From NCBI RefSeq assembly GCF_000208745.1, contig NC_030855.1, positions 427,823-491,822 on the forward strand: a DNA stretch of 64,000 nt, read 5' to 3'. Below, piece by piece: positions 35,924 through 47,200 of the stretch. Numbering within the stretch: position 1 is the first letter of the stretch; the number at the start of each line of letters is the position of its first letter. This DNA comes from Theobroma cacao (lineage: Eukaryota; Streptophyta; Magnoliopsida; Malvales; Malvaceae). The position numbers were made by a program, and so were the translations under genes. A model generated the notes under the pieces. It saw only the letters and a program-made list of their open reading frames with translations, ran no database searches and had not been told where the DNA came from.

Positions 35924-38349
35924 ACTCCCTCAAGAAATTGAAACCCTTTTTTTTTCTCTCTCCTATATTCTTCTCGAGAAAATAAGATTACAAAAGGTTG
36001 TTCCTAGTTGAATAGCATGAATCAACCAATACTAACAACAGAAGCATGTCACACAAAGCTACTTTTAATTTCCAAGAAATGCATCAAAGCTATTCCCTTT
36101 ATCATCAAGCCTTAACAGAAGAAAGAATTCAATCACAAAATGTTCACAAATATTTGAGATTTCATATCTCAGCAACTTGAAAAACATGCATTACCCTTTT
36201 GGAGCAAAAACATGAATTTACCTCAATGGATCCAATCTGGGTATTTGAGTTTTCCCCTTGAGAACCCCACCAAAGCATAAACTTTCCCTTTGAAAAACTT
36301 TGGCCTACTGAAAAAGAAGTAATCTTGCAGATCTGCACCCAAGATGAGCTGAAAATGAAAAAGAGTCAAAGACTAAAGGGGGTAAAACACAATGGGTGGC
36401 AATGGAATATGATTGGTTGAAAGATACCAAATCAGGTGAGCAGCAAGGACTATGACAGAAATCTAAGAGAAAAATAGTAGAAAAAAATATAAATAAATAA
36501 TGATAAGGTTATCTGAATAAGAAACTAGAACATGGGCTGTTGTTGGAAACAGATTGGAAAAGTTCACTTCATCTCACCCTTGTCTGTTGTATCTCTAGGA
36601 AAGAGGCAAGAATCTGACATATCAAATCTGCACCCCCATTAATTAAATCAATCATCTTTTTGTAACTGTTGTTTCCTTGCAAGAGGTGTCAATATCATTC
36701 TATTTTCTCACCCGACTAAGCTTTAAAAACCAATACCACCAAGCTTTTAACAGGTTGGAGTTTCAAAATGTACTATAATTACACAAGTAATTACTACAAC
36801 TTGAATTGGTTCTAGCCATGTTTCTCTATGAACAGGTCCTCTAAGTCTAAGTTCACTAAGGTGTAAGGTGATGGGTTCTCATATCTCAAAGAAAAAGAAA
36901 ACTTTCAAGCTATGGGTCATAAAACTATGACTTGTGGGTCGCCATGCAAGAAAGAGAAGGGAAGAGGGCCTAAGAGATGGGTGTCCATGACTAGCTAGGT
37001 GCGTCACATGCATTTGTCCGGGAGATGATGAGCAGTGGAAAGGCAAAGCAAAGCAATTATTCTTGTTTAGAATTCCTAATCTGTCCCTCATTTTACAATT
37101 ATTGCAAAAGCTGTACCTTGTCTTATCCTCCCTCCGTACCATAGTGTACTCTTTTGCCCTTTAATTTTTTATTTTTTTATTTGTAAATTTTTTATAATTA
37201 ATATAATAACTATTAAAATTCATTAATTGTTATTATTGTTATTAAATAACAAAATTTTTTTTATCAAAATAATATAAAAAATAAAAAATAAGAGGATATT
37301 TAATTTGGGATACTTGAAGAAAGAAATATGAACATTTAATGGATGAAAAAAATATTTTCAAATAGGAAAAAGTATTTAAAATTTTTTTTATCCATTTGAT
37401 TTTTTGAAAATAGATAAAAGAGAAATTGGGAGAAAAATAAAAAAGATGGGGACATGGTTGCTTGTAGACCAACTGACATCTAACTACCTTGGATTCCACT
37501 TGTTAGCTCCCATTTCAATCATCATTTAACTAAGTTTACCCCTTTTTTTTTAACTCAAAACTTATTATTTGATAAGATAATCAAATTTTATAAATATTTG
37601 ATTAAATTTTAAAATTATTATTTAGATTTATATCCGAATATCTACACATTAAAATTAAATATTTGAATCAATTAAATACTTATTTAAAATAAATTTAAAA
37701 TTATTTTTTATGTATATTTAATTAATAGATTAAAGTTAATTCATAAAAATAAATTAAATTTTAAATCATATTTAAAATAAAACGTTAGTAAGAGATAAGA
37801 AGGATTTTTATCTAATTAATAAATATGTTGTTTGAGTTGGACATGTGGATCCGATACAAATGATATTAAAGCTTAATTAACTTTGTATTTATTTAATATT
37901 TAAATATTAAAATCGAGAAGCGTTTGGATTGAAATGAGTTTTTTATTTTATAATTAAAAAATTAATATAACGAGGAAATATCCTTGATTTCACATGGACA
38001 TGAATTTTAACGAATAAAAAAATAACAATAATAAATAATAAAAATCTGACAAGGAATGAGAAAAAGAAAAAAAAAAAGAAATTCTTTGTAACGGCTAGTT
38101 TGCGGTGCGGGGCCACGCGAACCGTTGGATGAGTAGAAAGAAAAGGCGCAGCAGGAGAAGCACTGCAGCAGCACGCTCCCCGACGACGGCGCACCTTCAC
38201 GCAGTCACGCTCTCCTTTTTCTTTGGTATCCATTTCCATCCGAAAGGGTTTTAGGCATCCGAAAGGGAAGATTTGCTCCAAAATTTAGATCCTTTCACTC
38301 TCTCACATTCTTACATTTTAAGGGTTTTTATTTGTTGCACCATCTCATC
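35924..38349. other. Divergent promoter region between HERK2-type and VPS2-type genes
   Basis: The HERK2-type leader and promoter occupy roughly 35924-36700. A poly-T/CT tract (CCCTTTTTTTTTCTCTCTCC on the plus strand) lies directly upstream of its ATG. Bases 37140-38090 are strongly AT-rich without recognisable genes. Bases 38090-38349 are the VPS2-type promoter and leader, with a GC-richer patch around 38100-38215. Minus-strand frames of 80-110 codons here are low complexity and not supported. Confidence 0.6.
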
Positions 38350-41300
38350 ATGAACATCTTCAAGAAGAAAACATCTCCCAAAGGTATTTCACTTTCTCTT
38401 CTGTCTTTGCCTTTGCCTTTTCTTCGGCATTGTTGGGATCTCACTGAAATTCCGTTAGATTCTCTCTCACTGTGTGTGTTCTCTTGACCTTTTCCTTTTT
38501 TACTCTGGAAAGCTTCATTTTCATGTGTAGACTGTGCACTGCTCTTTTTGTTTTGTTTCCGTTTTATTTGTAAATTTGTTGTATTTTTCAGATGCTTTGC
38601 GGACGAGCAAGAGAGAAATGACGGTTGCGACCCGAGGTATGTCTGGGTTTTTTTTTTTTCCATTTCTTCTATGCTTCATATTCGAAATTGCTTAGTCCAA
38701 GCTGAGATTCTTTGAAATTACACTCAAGTTCGTTCATTCTTCGAGCAATGATGCACCTGATATTACATGGAATTCCAAAATACAATCTTATGTGTTTCAA
38801 ATTGTGTTGGGCTTTTCCTTTGTTCTCTCCTATTATTCAGCTAGAGTTGAAAATAGTGGTCATGTTTGTTTTTATCCAGATTGCTCTAATATTTTTCTGT
38901 TTTTTTTTTTTTTAGGCATTGAACGTGAGATTGCATCACTTCAGCTGGAAGAAAAGAAATTGGTGGCGGAGATCAAGAAGACGGCCAAAACTGGAAACGA
39001 GGCAAGTTTAATACTAGTTTCAAAGAAATGGCCAGTGATATTTGTCAAGCCATATACGTATGACATTTTGTCAGCCTATCAAGTCTGTTTATATTGTTGA
39101 ATTTTAAGTTATGGCTATTTCAATGTTGGTAATGAGGTATTTTTATTGTAGCGCTTGGGGATTGTTCCAAACCTAAAAGATGTTTTGTGAGTACACATGT
39201 GAGGCATAGTCTCATGAAACATTTTGCGTGACTTAGGTTATAAAAGTTGTACAAGCGGGCTTGAAATTCGTTATCTTGAAGCCTTTCTGTTTGAGGAAGT
39301 GCTATCATCTTTAACAACCTTTTTGGTGTAAAATAAGTACTAGATGATGTAATAAGACATGCTGATTTTGAATAATCGTTCCTCTGTATTTGAGTTATCT
39401 GTCTTGAACGTTCAGGATGTGGAAGAAATGCACACCTGCTCATTACTGGAATCAGAACTTTAAATCTTGCTGGTGTGTAATGGCAAATCATGGAAAGATC
39501 CATAAATACCTCATTGTCTGTTTATGAAATTTGCTGGCTTATCAAGATACTTTGCTGTATTTATCAAGAACCCTGCCACTAATTCCATTAATTCCCCAAA
39601 TTATTTCATAACTTTAAATCTTGCTGGTGTGTTTGCTTAAGAATTCCATTAATTCCCCAAGCTCTCAGCTTGTTCTTTTGTATCTAATTTCCTGTATGTG
39701 TTTTCTAGGCAGCTACTAGAATTTTAGCTCGCCAACTTGTACGGCTGCGGCAACAAATAACTAATTTGCAGGGGAGTCGTGCCCAAATCAGAGGTGTAGC
39801 AACTCATACACAGGTTGAGTTTCAACAATCAAAAATTAGTTGCTGGGATAATTAAAGTTTGTATCACTATTAATTTAAATATTTTATTTTTATGTTCGCA
39901 GGCATTATATGCCAGTACCTCAATATCTACAGGAATGAAAGGTGCAACTAAGGCAATGGTAGCAATGAACAAGGTCTGCATCTAAAACCTTAGAGTAGAA
40001 AATGTTATATATTGTTGTTTTTTTTATCATTCTTGAAGTCCTTTAAAGAACAAAAATCAAGTCAATCTGATGTTTCCATTGGTAGCTGTTCAGCTTAGCT
40101 CTAGTGACAGGTAAAGAAGTTTTGGAAATAAGGAGTCAATGATCTGATTGGCAAATAGGATAATATACTGGAAAATGTTATACTAGCATGTTTTGTACTA
40201 CAATATGGTTCTGCAGCTTCTTCTTTCCTCAAGGTTAGATGGTTCTCATATTCGATCATTGCATTATCTTTCCTTTTGCAGCAAATGGCTCCAGAAAAAC
40301 AAGCAAAAGTGATAAAAGAATTCCAAAAGCAGTCAGCACAAATGGACATGACGGTAATACTCTTTGTTTTCTGGGAATATTTTTACTTTTAGATTCTCTC
40401 CTCATACAATCTTCAGCCTTGAGAGCTATAATACCTGGTGATCATACCTAGAAAATGACGCAAAATTAATTAGATAGATTAACTCTGTTCTCAGTGCAAT
40501 AATGCATACTTGCTTCATATCGAAATTTTTGCAAGAAAAAACTTAGAGCTTGGTGGATTGACATGTGTGAGAGCGGTGTTTCTCTTCATTGTTGCTGTTT
40601 AGTATGTTTTGTAATATGAGTTCATGTAGTAATGCTTGTTTTCTTGATCTTTTTGCAGATAGAGATGATGTCAGAAGCTATTGATGAAACTTTAGATAAA
40701 GATGAGGCTGAAGAGGAAACAGAGGAGCTCACGAACCAGGTGAGATGTTTTATTTATTGACAGTATTTTTATTCCATTTTAGTTTTCTTGGCATAGTTCC
40801 TATTCTGTTAATCCCTAGATCTCTGATTTATATAGTTGATACACAGGTGCTTGATGAGATTGGAGTGGATATTGCTTCTCAGGTTCGATTCTTGAAATTG
40901 ATCTTATCAAAAAATTTCTATGATATGTTTGCATTTTTTAAGTTGCAAGAATGTGTAGATAAATGCTTAATTTTGCCCCATTCTTTGAACAGCTATCCTC
41001 AGCTCCAAAAGGTCGGATTGCATCAAGGAATGCTGCTTCTGAGGTTAATGCTAGGTATATATGACTTTTCGTGAGCAAAATCTCGATATATATGTTGTCC
41101 ACTAAAATATCATCTAGATCTGCTTCTGTTAATTTAAATGCAAAAAGTTGAGCATTATTTATCATCATTCATTCACAAAGTAGTACTGCATACTTCTTAT
41201 TTTAGACTCCTACTAAACTGGAAAAAAAACCCTCCCCTATTGCCGTCTCCCTTTCTAATGATAGTAATACTTTCAACACATACTCAACATCTATGGTTAA

Positions 41301-41807
41301 TTGGTTATTGCATAGAAGTCAGCTGTTGAAAATCAGTGGCTCTGAATTATTTACATTGCAAAGACTGAAATAGTCTGTAACCTCAAGATAGCAGTTGTGC
41401 CAATTGCCCAATATTGTTGGTGATGTGGGGCAATCATAGCATGGTGATGTATTTTGTTAATTTATTTTTTTAAAAGATAAAGGAATAACAGATATATTCT
41501 AAAAGTATAGGGTTGTTGTGTGCTATGTAGATGAAGCTTTATGATGATGCCATGCAACTTTGCACTGTATAATTTATTAATTTAATTAACTCAGAATAAT
41601 TTTTGCAGTCTCAAATAAGAACCAGATACTTTTCCTCTCTGTTTTCTCAAAGTGGTATATGCTGAAGAAAGAAATTATAAACATGCAGTAGGAAGATAAA
41701 CACACAGGGATTAAACTTTTTAACAATGTACTATGGTCATCTGCAGGTCTGAATCTACTGATGTTGATGAACTTGAGAAAAGGTTGGCCTCTCTTCGCCG
41801 GATATGA
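38350..41807 (+). CDS. VPS2.2: ESCRT-III subunit, VPS2.2/VPS2.3 (CHMP2B-like, Snf7 family)
   Basis: Snf7-domain protein of the ESCRT-III complex, which polymerises on endosomal membranes to form multivesicular bodies and is stripped by VPS4. Ten exons: 38350-38383, 38592-38636, 38916-39001, 39709-39813, 39902-39973, 40282-40353, 40659-40739, 40847-40882, 40993-41054 and 41747-41807, giving 217 residues. The basic N-terminal half starts MNIFKKKTSPKDALRTSKRE; the acidic C-terminal half holds DETLDKDEAEEETEEL and ends with a MIM1 motif, DELEKRLASLRRI, the docking site for VPS4/LIP5 MIT domains. Intron 3 appears to be GC-AG: the exon ends ..GGAAACGAG and GCAAGT follows. The sequence is nearly identical to the Arabidopsis VPS2.2/2.3 pair as I remember it. 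I cannot separate the two by eye. Confidence 0.95.
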
Positions 41808-44280
41808 TGGCATAGGCACAGACGTTAACTTGCTTGGAAAAATCTCATCGCTGTATAAATTATCTAAAGTAGAAAGCAAATTATATCATGAAGAACAGAA
41901 CTGTTCTACTTACCTGAATAACCAACCGGATTACAATATTTTCTTTAAAGTAGTTCTATACCTTGATATGTTCTGCAAAAAGGATGAGTTGATGAAAGAA
42001 ATCCTTTACTTGTACCGCAGCTCCTGTTCCTCTTTTTGCATTTTAATATTATTAGATGCTTTTTCTTTATGCACATCTTTTTGGTGGTGTGGTGTCTATT
42101 TTTTCTTTTATATTTAGAGAATGGGAATTCAAATTTTATTCTTTTTGAGAGAGAGAGATCATGCACTAATTAATGAGTCAAATGCTTGATTGTGGTGTCC
42201 ATTTTAGGTTCAAAACAGTGATATGAAACCAGTGATTATCACTGCTATTAGGGTGCTTACTCTTGAAGATGACAAAAGGGCTTCACTAGAATTTCTAACA
42301 GCCCATTTACACACTTGTGTTGCTGTACATATCCATGGACAATCTGTGTATAAATTGCTTGTGGATGGGACCCAAATGGACATTTGTGTATCCATGGACA
42401 TTAACACACTTCTTAGCATTTCCATTTTGTTTTTATTTTTAAGATCAAATTAAAAAAAATTAAATCAAATAATAATCACATATATTTTGTCTTCTTCTAA
42501 ATATCAACTTATTGACATATGACTACTTAATTATTTTCATTAAAAAAACAGCCCATGGCTACTTAGAGCATGGAGAATGGAGACCCAAGCATAAAATATA
42601 ATCTAAAAATTGCATTTTTTGTGTTAATTTTTTATATTAAATTTCACATTAATTATTTTTAATATCAAACTAAGCCTTAATTATCTTTTACGATAAAAAG
42701 AAAATAAAAATTTTAATTTTTTTGTGCTTTTACATAAAATTATAAAACTATTCTCTAAAGTTGAATATTTACATGTATGAGTTATATTATGTTGTCATTT
42801 CATAGTAGCCACCTTCTAGAGTATGAATCCCAAAGTGGGTGACATTTTTCTTTTTATTTCTTTGGAATAGTCTAATTTTCTTGGAGATAAAGTTTGAGGT
42901 CAAGTTTAGGAATAAAGCAAAACCAAGAGCCTCTCTCAACAAATAAAAGAAAATAATAAGTAAATAATAGGAGGGTAAAAGTGTAAAATTCATTATTTAG
43001 CGTTTGGGTTTGTTTGAAGGATTCTTATTGAAATTTCTTTTTACCTAATAATAAAGCGGGGCCAAATCGTAACGACATTTAAAAACCCAAATTCCCAGGA
43101 AACTACTGCTGTGATTATCCCAATCCCATCAGCCAAACACACGCTAACTTATTTATATACCAAAATTTTCAACCATATTTCAAAAACCAAACAAACATAA
43201 AAGAAAAAAAAATCGGTTTTTCTTGGTTTGACCCAAAGCCTCGTGATTACAGGATTCTTAATTTAAGCGGATCTTATCGTATCTGTGAAACTACAGCTTA
43301 TAGTTTTCCTTTAACGACATTTCTTTTTCTTCTAATCAAGGTTTCCGCCTTCTTCAAGGTAAGAATCAAGTTCATTCTTTATTAATTAATTATTATTGTT
43401 TTTTTTTAATTTTACCTCTTAATTACGATTTATTTTTGTTTGGAAGGAACTTCGACTCTCAATTCGATTGCTTCTCTAAGGGTTGGAATCGGTTCCCTGT
43501 TGAAGGACGGGAAATCGGGTATTTATTAATTATTTTTTTTTGGCTTTTTTGGGGGTTTAACTTGGATCTTATCTATGTTCGTCAATAGTGTTTGTTTTTC
43601 TAATTAGAATTGTATTATGTGAACGAATTCATCTTCTTTTTGTAAGTAAAGATTATGGGCTGATCCCTGCCTGCTATAACTTGCATTAGCTAGGGATTTT
43701 GAAAAAGAGGAAGTGTTAATTGTGCTGAGATGTTGCTAATTATCTGATTAAAAGGGAAAAAGAAAAAAAAATGGAGGTAATTATTGTTCTGAAGGAAAAA
43801 TTGGAAAAAAAAAATTAACACTTTGGACCATATAGTACTATTCCTTTTTAATGATTTTACTTTCTCGATTTTTGGAATTTCGAGTTCGTAATTTCGGTTC
43901 TATGTGAACATGAGTGTTGATGCATATGATTTTTGTATATCTGATATTGTACTTCGAGATTGCACTCTCATTATGTTGCCATTGAATGCTAGTAGTTAAA
44001 GGAGTCTTGTGCCTTCTTCCAGTCTGATTATATACTTTAATAATAGACTTTTTTTTCGCTAGTAATTTCGATATTTTTGAATGTTATGGATATTGACCTC
44101 TAGGGGTCATTATGCTTCATAGAGGTTGACTAATTGGGTTAATGGGATAAGAGTTTTCTACCATCTGCTTTATATCGAATGTATCTCAAAACCAATAATA
44201 TCAGTTGTAAATAGCTAATTAATGTTATATTGAGATTTTGGAAAACTATCTTTATGTGGTTCTTTTCAATGATTGCAGAT
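41808..44280. other. VPS2-type 3' region, spacer and LSD1 leader
   Basis: The VPS2-type 3' untranslated region probably runs to about 42200. Bases 42440-43060 are AT-rich spacer. The LSD1 promoter and leader start around 43080. A leader exon ends at 43358 (TTCTTCAAG|GTAAG), and the acceptor TTGCAG ends at 44278, two bases before the ATG, so the LSD1 leader has an intron of about 0.9 kb. Frames at 41761-42117 and 42223-42453 are read-through or chance. Confidence 0.6.
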
Positions 44281-47200
44281 ATGCAGAGCCAGCTTGTGTG
44301 TAGTGGCTGTAGAAGCATTCTTCTTTATCCTAGAGGGGCTGCAAATGTTTGTTGCGCGTTATGCAATACAGTTACCCAAGTCCCTCCCCCTGGTACGCTT
44401 CATTTATAAATTGCAAAATATAAAACCATCCATTAGTTTTCTGAAGCTGTGAACAGTTTAAATTTCTCTTGTTCTTTTGTGCATGCAATAACAGTTGCTA
44501 GTTTTCATTATCATCAGCATGAGTATTATTACTTGAAACTCAAAAGAGATCTACTTCTTAAAGTTGGTAAAGTTTTCTTATTGTCTAAGTGGCCTTGTGT
44601 ATGATCTGTTAGTGCCATCAAGAACTACTTCCAGTAAGAAAGAATGGCTGGACCTAGTGGATTCCTTTTTACCCTTTTGACCTAGTGGATTTCTCTGCTT
44701 TACTTGTATGTTGAGGACTTGCCTACTTGAACAGTCCTCTTAGAAATGAAGAGGCTAGAGCCACTAATCGTTTCTCTTAATGCAGAGTAATGCAGATGGT
44801 GACTTGGGTTATCCTGACCATGTTTCATCAAATCAACCCAAACGTAGAGAGCAACTCAATCCCAAAGCTTACTTCTTAACTTACTTTTTTCCTCTGAAGT
44901 CTCCTGATCCTAGTAATTTTAGTATTCCATGCATTGATGATTCAGACCTAGAGCCTTGGTAGCCTGAATCACGGGCACTGAGACAATTCCAAATATTTCA
45001 ATTCCATTAATGCTCCACAGAGACAGCAAAAGAGCAGCCCCTTTCCCCTAGATTTCTTTGCCGTAGAATTTCCTATTTAGTTCCTCCAGCACCATTTCCC
45101 TGCCTAGAGAGTTGAGAATGTTTTACTTTGGCTTTGTAAAGTAAGCTCTGATAGGGATCCAAGAGTCTCCTTTTGTAGTCTTGCGAACATCTACATGAAA
45201 TTTTTTGCTAAGTTTGCCGCCTTGCCACAAATATTCGTCATTGTTAATTACAAAATATGGGCCTAAATGCTGAAATGAGCAGGGATTGGGTGGTACAACT
45301 GAAGGAGCTGGTTTTTCTGTGCCTTATGTTGGTTTGCCACAAATATTGGTCATTGGTTTTATTACAAAATATGGGCCTAAATGCTGAAATGAGCATGGAA
45401 TTGGGTGGTACAACTGATGGAGCTGGTTTTTTTTGTGCCTTATGTTGGATTTTGTCAGTCATTAGCTACACATGGTGGATATATAGTTTGCCAAGAATCA
45501 TCCTTACCTTTTTTGCAGTTAGAGATCATCTTGCCTAACATATAAGTTGTCAGATGATTGATATCACTCACTGGTTTGTATGTTTGAAAACTAGGAATGC
45601 CTCAATACTCACTTCTTCACCCTCCCACAGCCTATAAGCCTTTCGGAGTCCGACAAGTCCTGATATTTCTCTCTTCTTATTAACCATTATACAGTCACTT
45701 ATTTTGTGGAATTGCCAACATGTTTGATTCCTGCCATGATTTTCCAGAACTTCTTGTATCTCCCTTGTCACTTTATGTTGTAGGATTCAAACATGTGATC
45801 AAGATGTGAATTTTTTAAGGTATCCTTTGGTCGTTATCTTTGCTTTTTCCTTTTGTGCTTTTGAAAGAGAAAAGGCAAAAAGCATATCTGATATAAATGC
45901 AAACAAAATTAAAATTTAAAATGTTGTTTTTTTAGATTAAAAAATTGCATGTTTTTACATCTATTTCGACTAATGATGTTATGATTGGTGTTACATTATA
46001 GTCATTTGTTCATTTTTAATTAATTATGATTTGGCTTTTATTGTTTGCTTTTTTGCTTTATTATCAACGTTTTAGAAAGCTTAACCAAAAGCAAATAGTA
46101 AAATGCAAGTAGCAAAAGCAATTACCAAAAGGATCGTAAGTCTTTTCTTTGCAAAACTTTTAATGGTGTGAGGCATTGTCTGCAGAAGTTGCTGATTCAA
46201 TCATTCAAAATTTCAAAGTAAATGTTATATTGAATGGGCTAACATGCAATATACCTCCACTTGGTATGGTTGCGTAATCTGACTTATTACCTTTTGAAGT
46301 GAAGCATTGGCTCAACTAAATCAAATCAACCTGATAATAAAGATAGTGAAATCAAACTCATTACAATTTGTTAGTGAGAATTCACTGCTGTTTGTTCTAG
46401 AGATTTTTATGTTATGCTCTTGTCTGATTGTTGAATTTTTTTTTAATATGACATAAGTCATTGTAGTGTGGATTTTCTTGCTTTTATAGTTACTTCTTTA
46501 TGTGAACTTGATTGTGTGTAAGCTAGATAATAACCAAGTTTAATTAAGAGCACTCCAAACAAACCTCAAACAAATTTTATGGCCCCTAAACCATGCTCCT
46601 TTGGAACCGCTGAAAGTATGACTCTATCTTGGCCAGATGCTTAGATCTACCATTCAACTTGGCTTGTTTGTAGCCCTCTCAAGGTTGTTATCTACAATCT
46701 TTGCGCTTCTTGGCAACATTAACTTTCGTTTATCTGGTACTTAGACATAATGTGCAACTTGATTTGGCCCTTAATATCTAAAGGTTTGGTTATCAGAACA
46801 CCTTAGCAAGATTAGTAATGGCTTTCATTGATTGCCGGGGTGATAACCTGCCAACTAGCCTGCCAACTAGAGTACTAGTACATGGTTCTCTAGGTATTAT
46901 TTTCCTGATCCTTTTAACAGACAACTGACTGCAATGCCACTGTATTGTATATTTAGATGAATTTTCTTTTTCCTTTTTCATGTTGGTTGTGTTGTTGATG
47001 TATAACTCGATACTCTCTGGTAATGCTAATGGTGATGCTGTTGTTTTTTAGAATATTCTACTGAAACAAGAGATTTAATTTAAGGCAAAGAAATCATTAA
47101 TGTGGGGTGACCAGTAACATCCGCTTACTTAAATATGTAAATATGTCAATTATCTGAGAAGAATCTTATGTTTGATAACCTAAGTTTGTAAATTAACCCT

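Noticed and set aside
38328..38663. A 111-codon minus-strand frame over the start of the VPS2 gene
   Set aside because: Lys/Ser/Gln-rich low complexity, antisense to verified VPS2 exons 1 and 2.
39456..39660. Repeated phrases (TTAAATCTTGCTGGTGTG and AATTCCATTAATTCCCC) in VPS2 intron 3
   Set aside because: Two short interleaved direct repeats suggest local duplication, but they are too small and partial to delimit an element.
44780..44962. A 60-codon frame in LSD1 intron 2, considered as an extra exon or nested gene
   Set aside because: It has no similarity to LSD1 proteins, and including it would break the conserved spacing between fingers 1 and 2.
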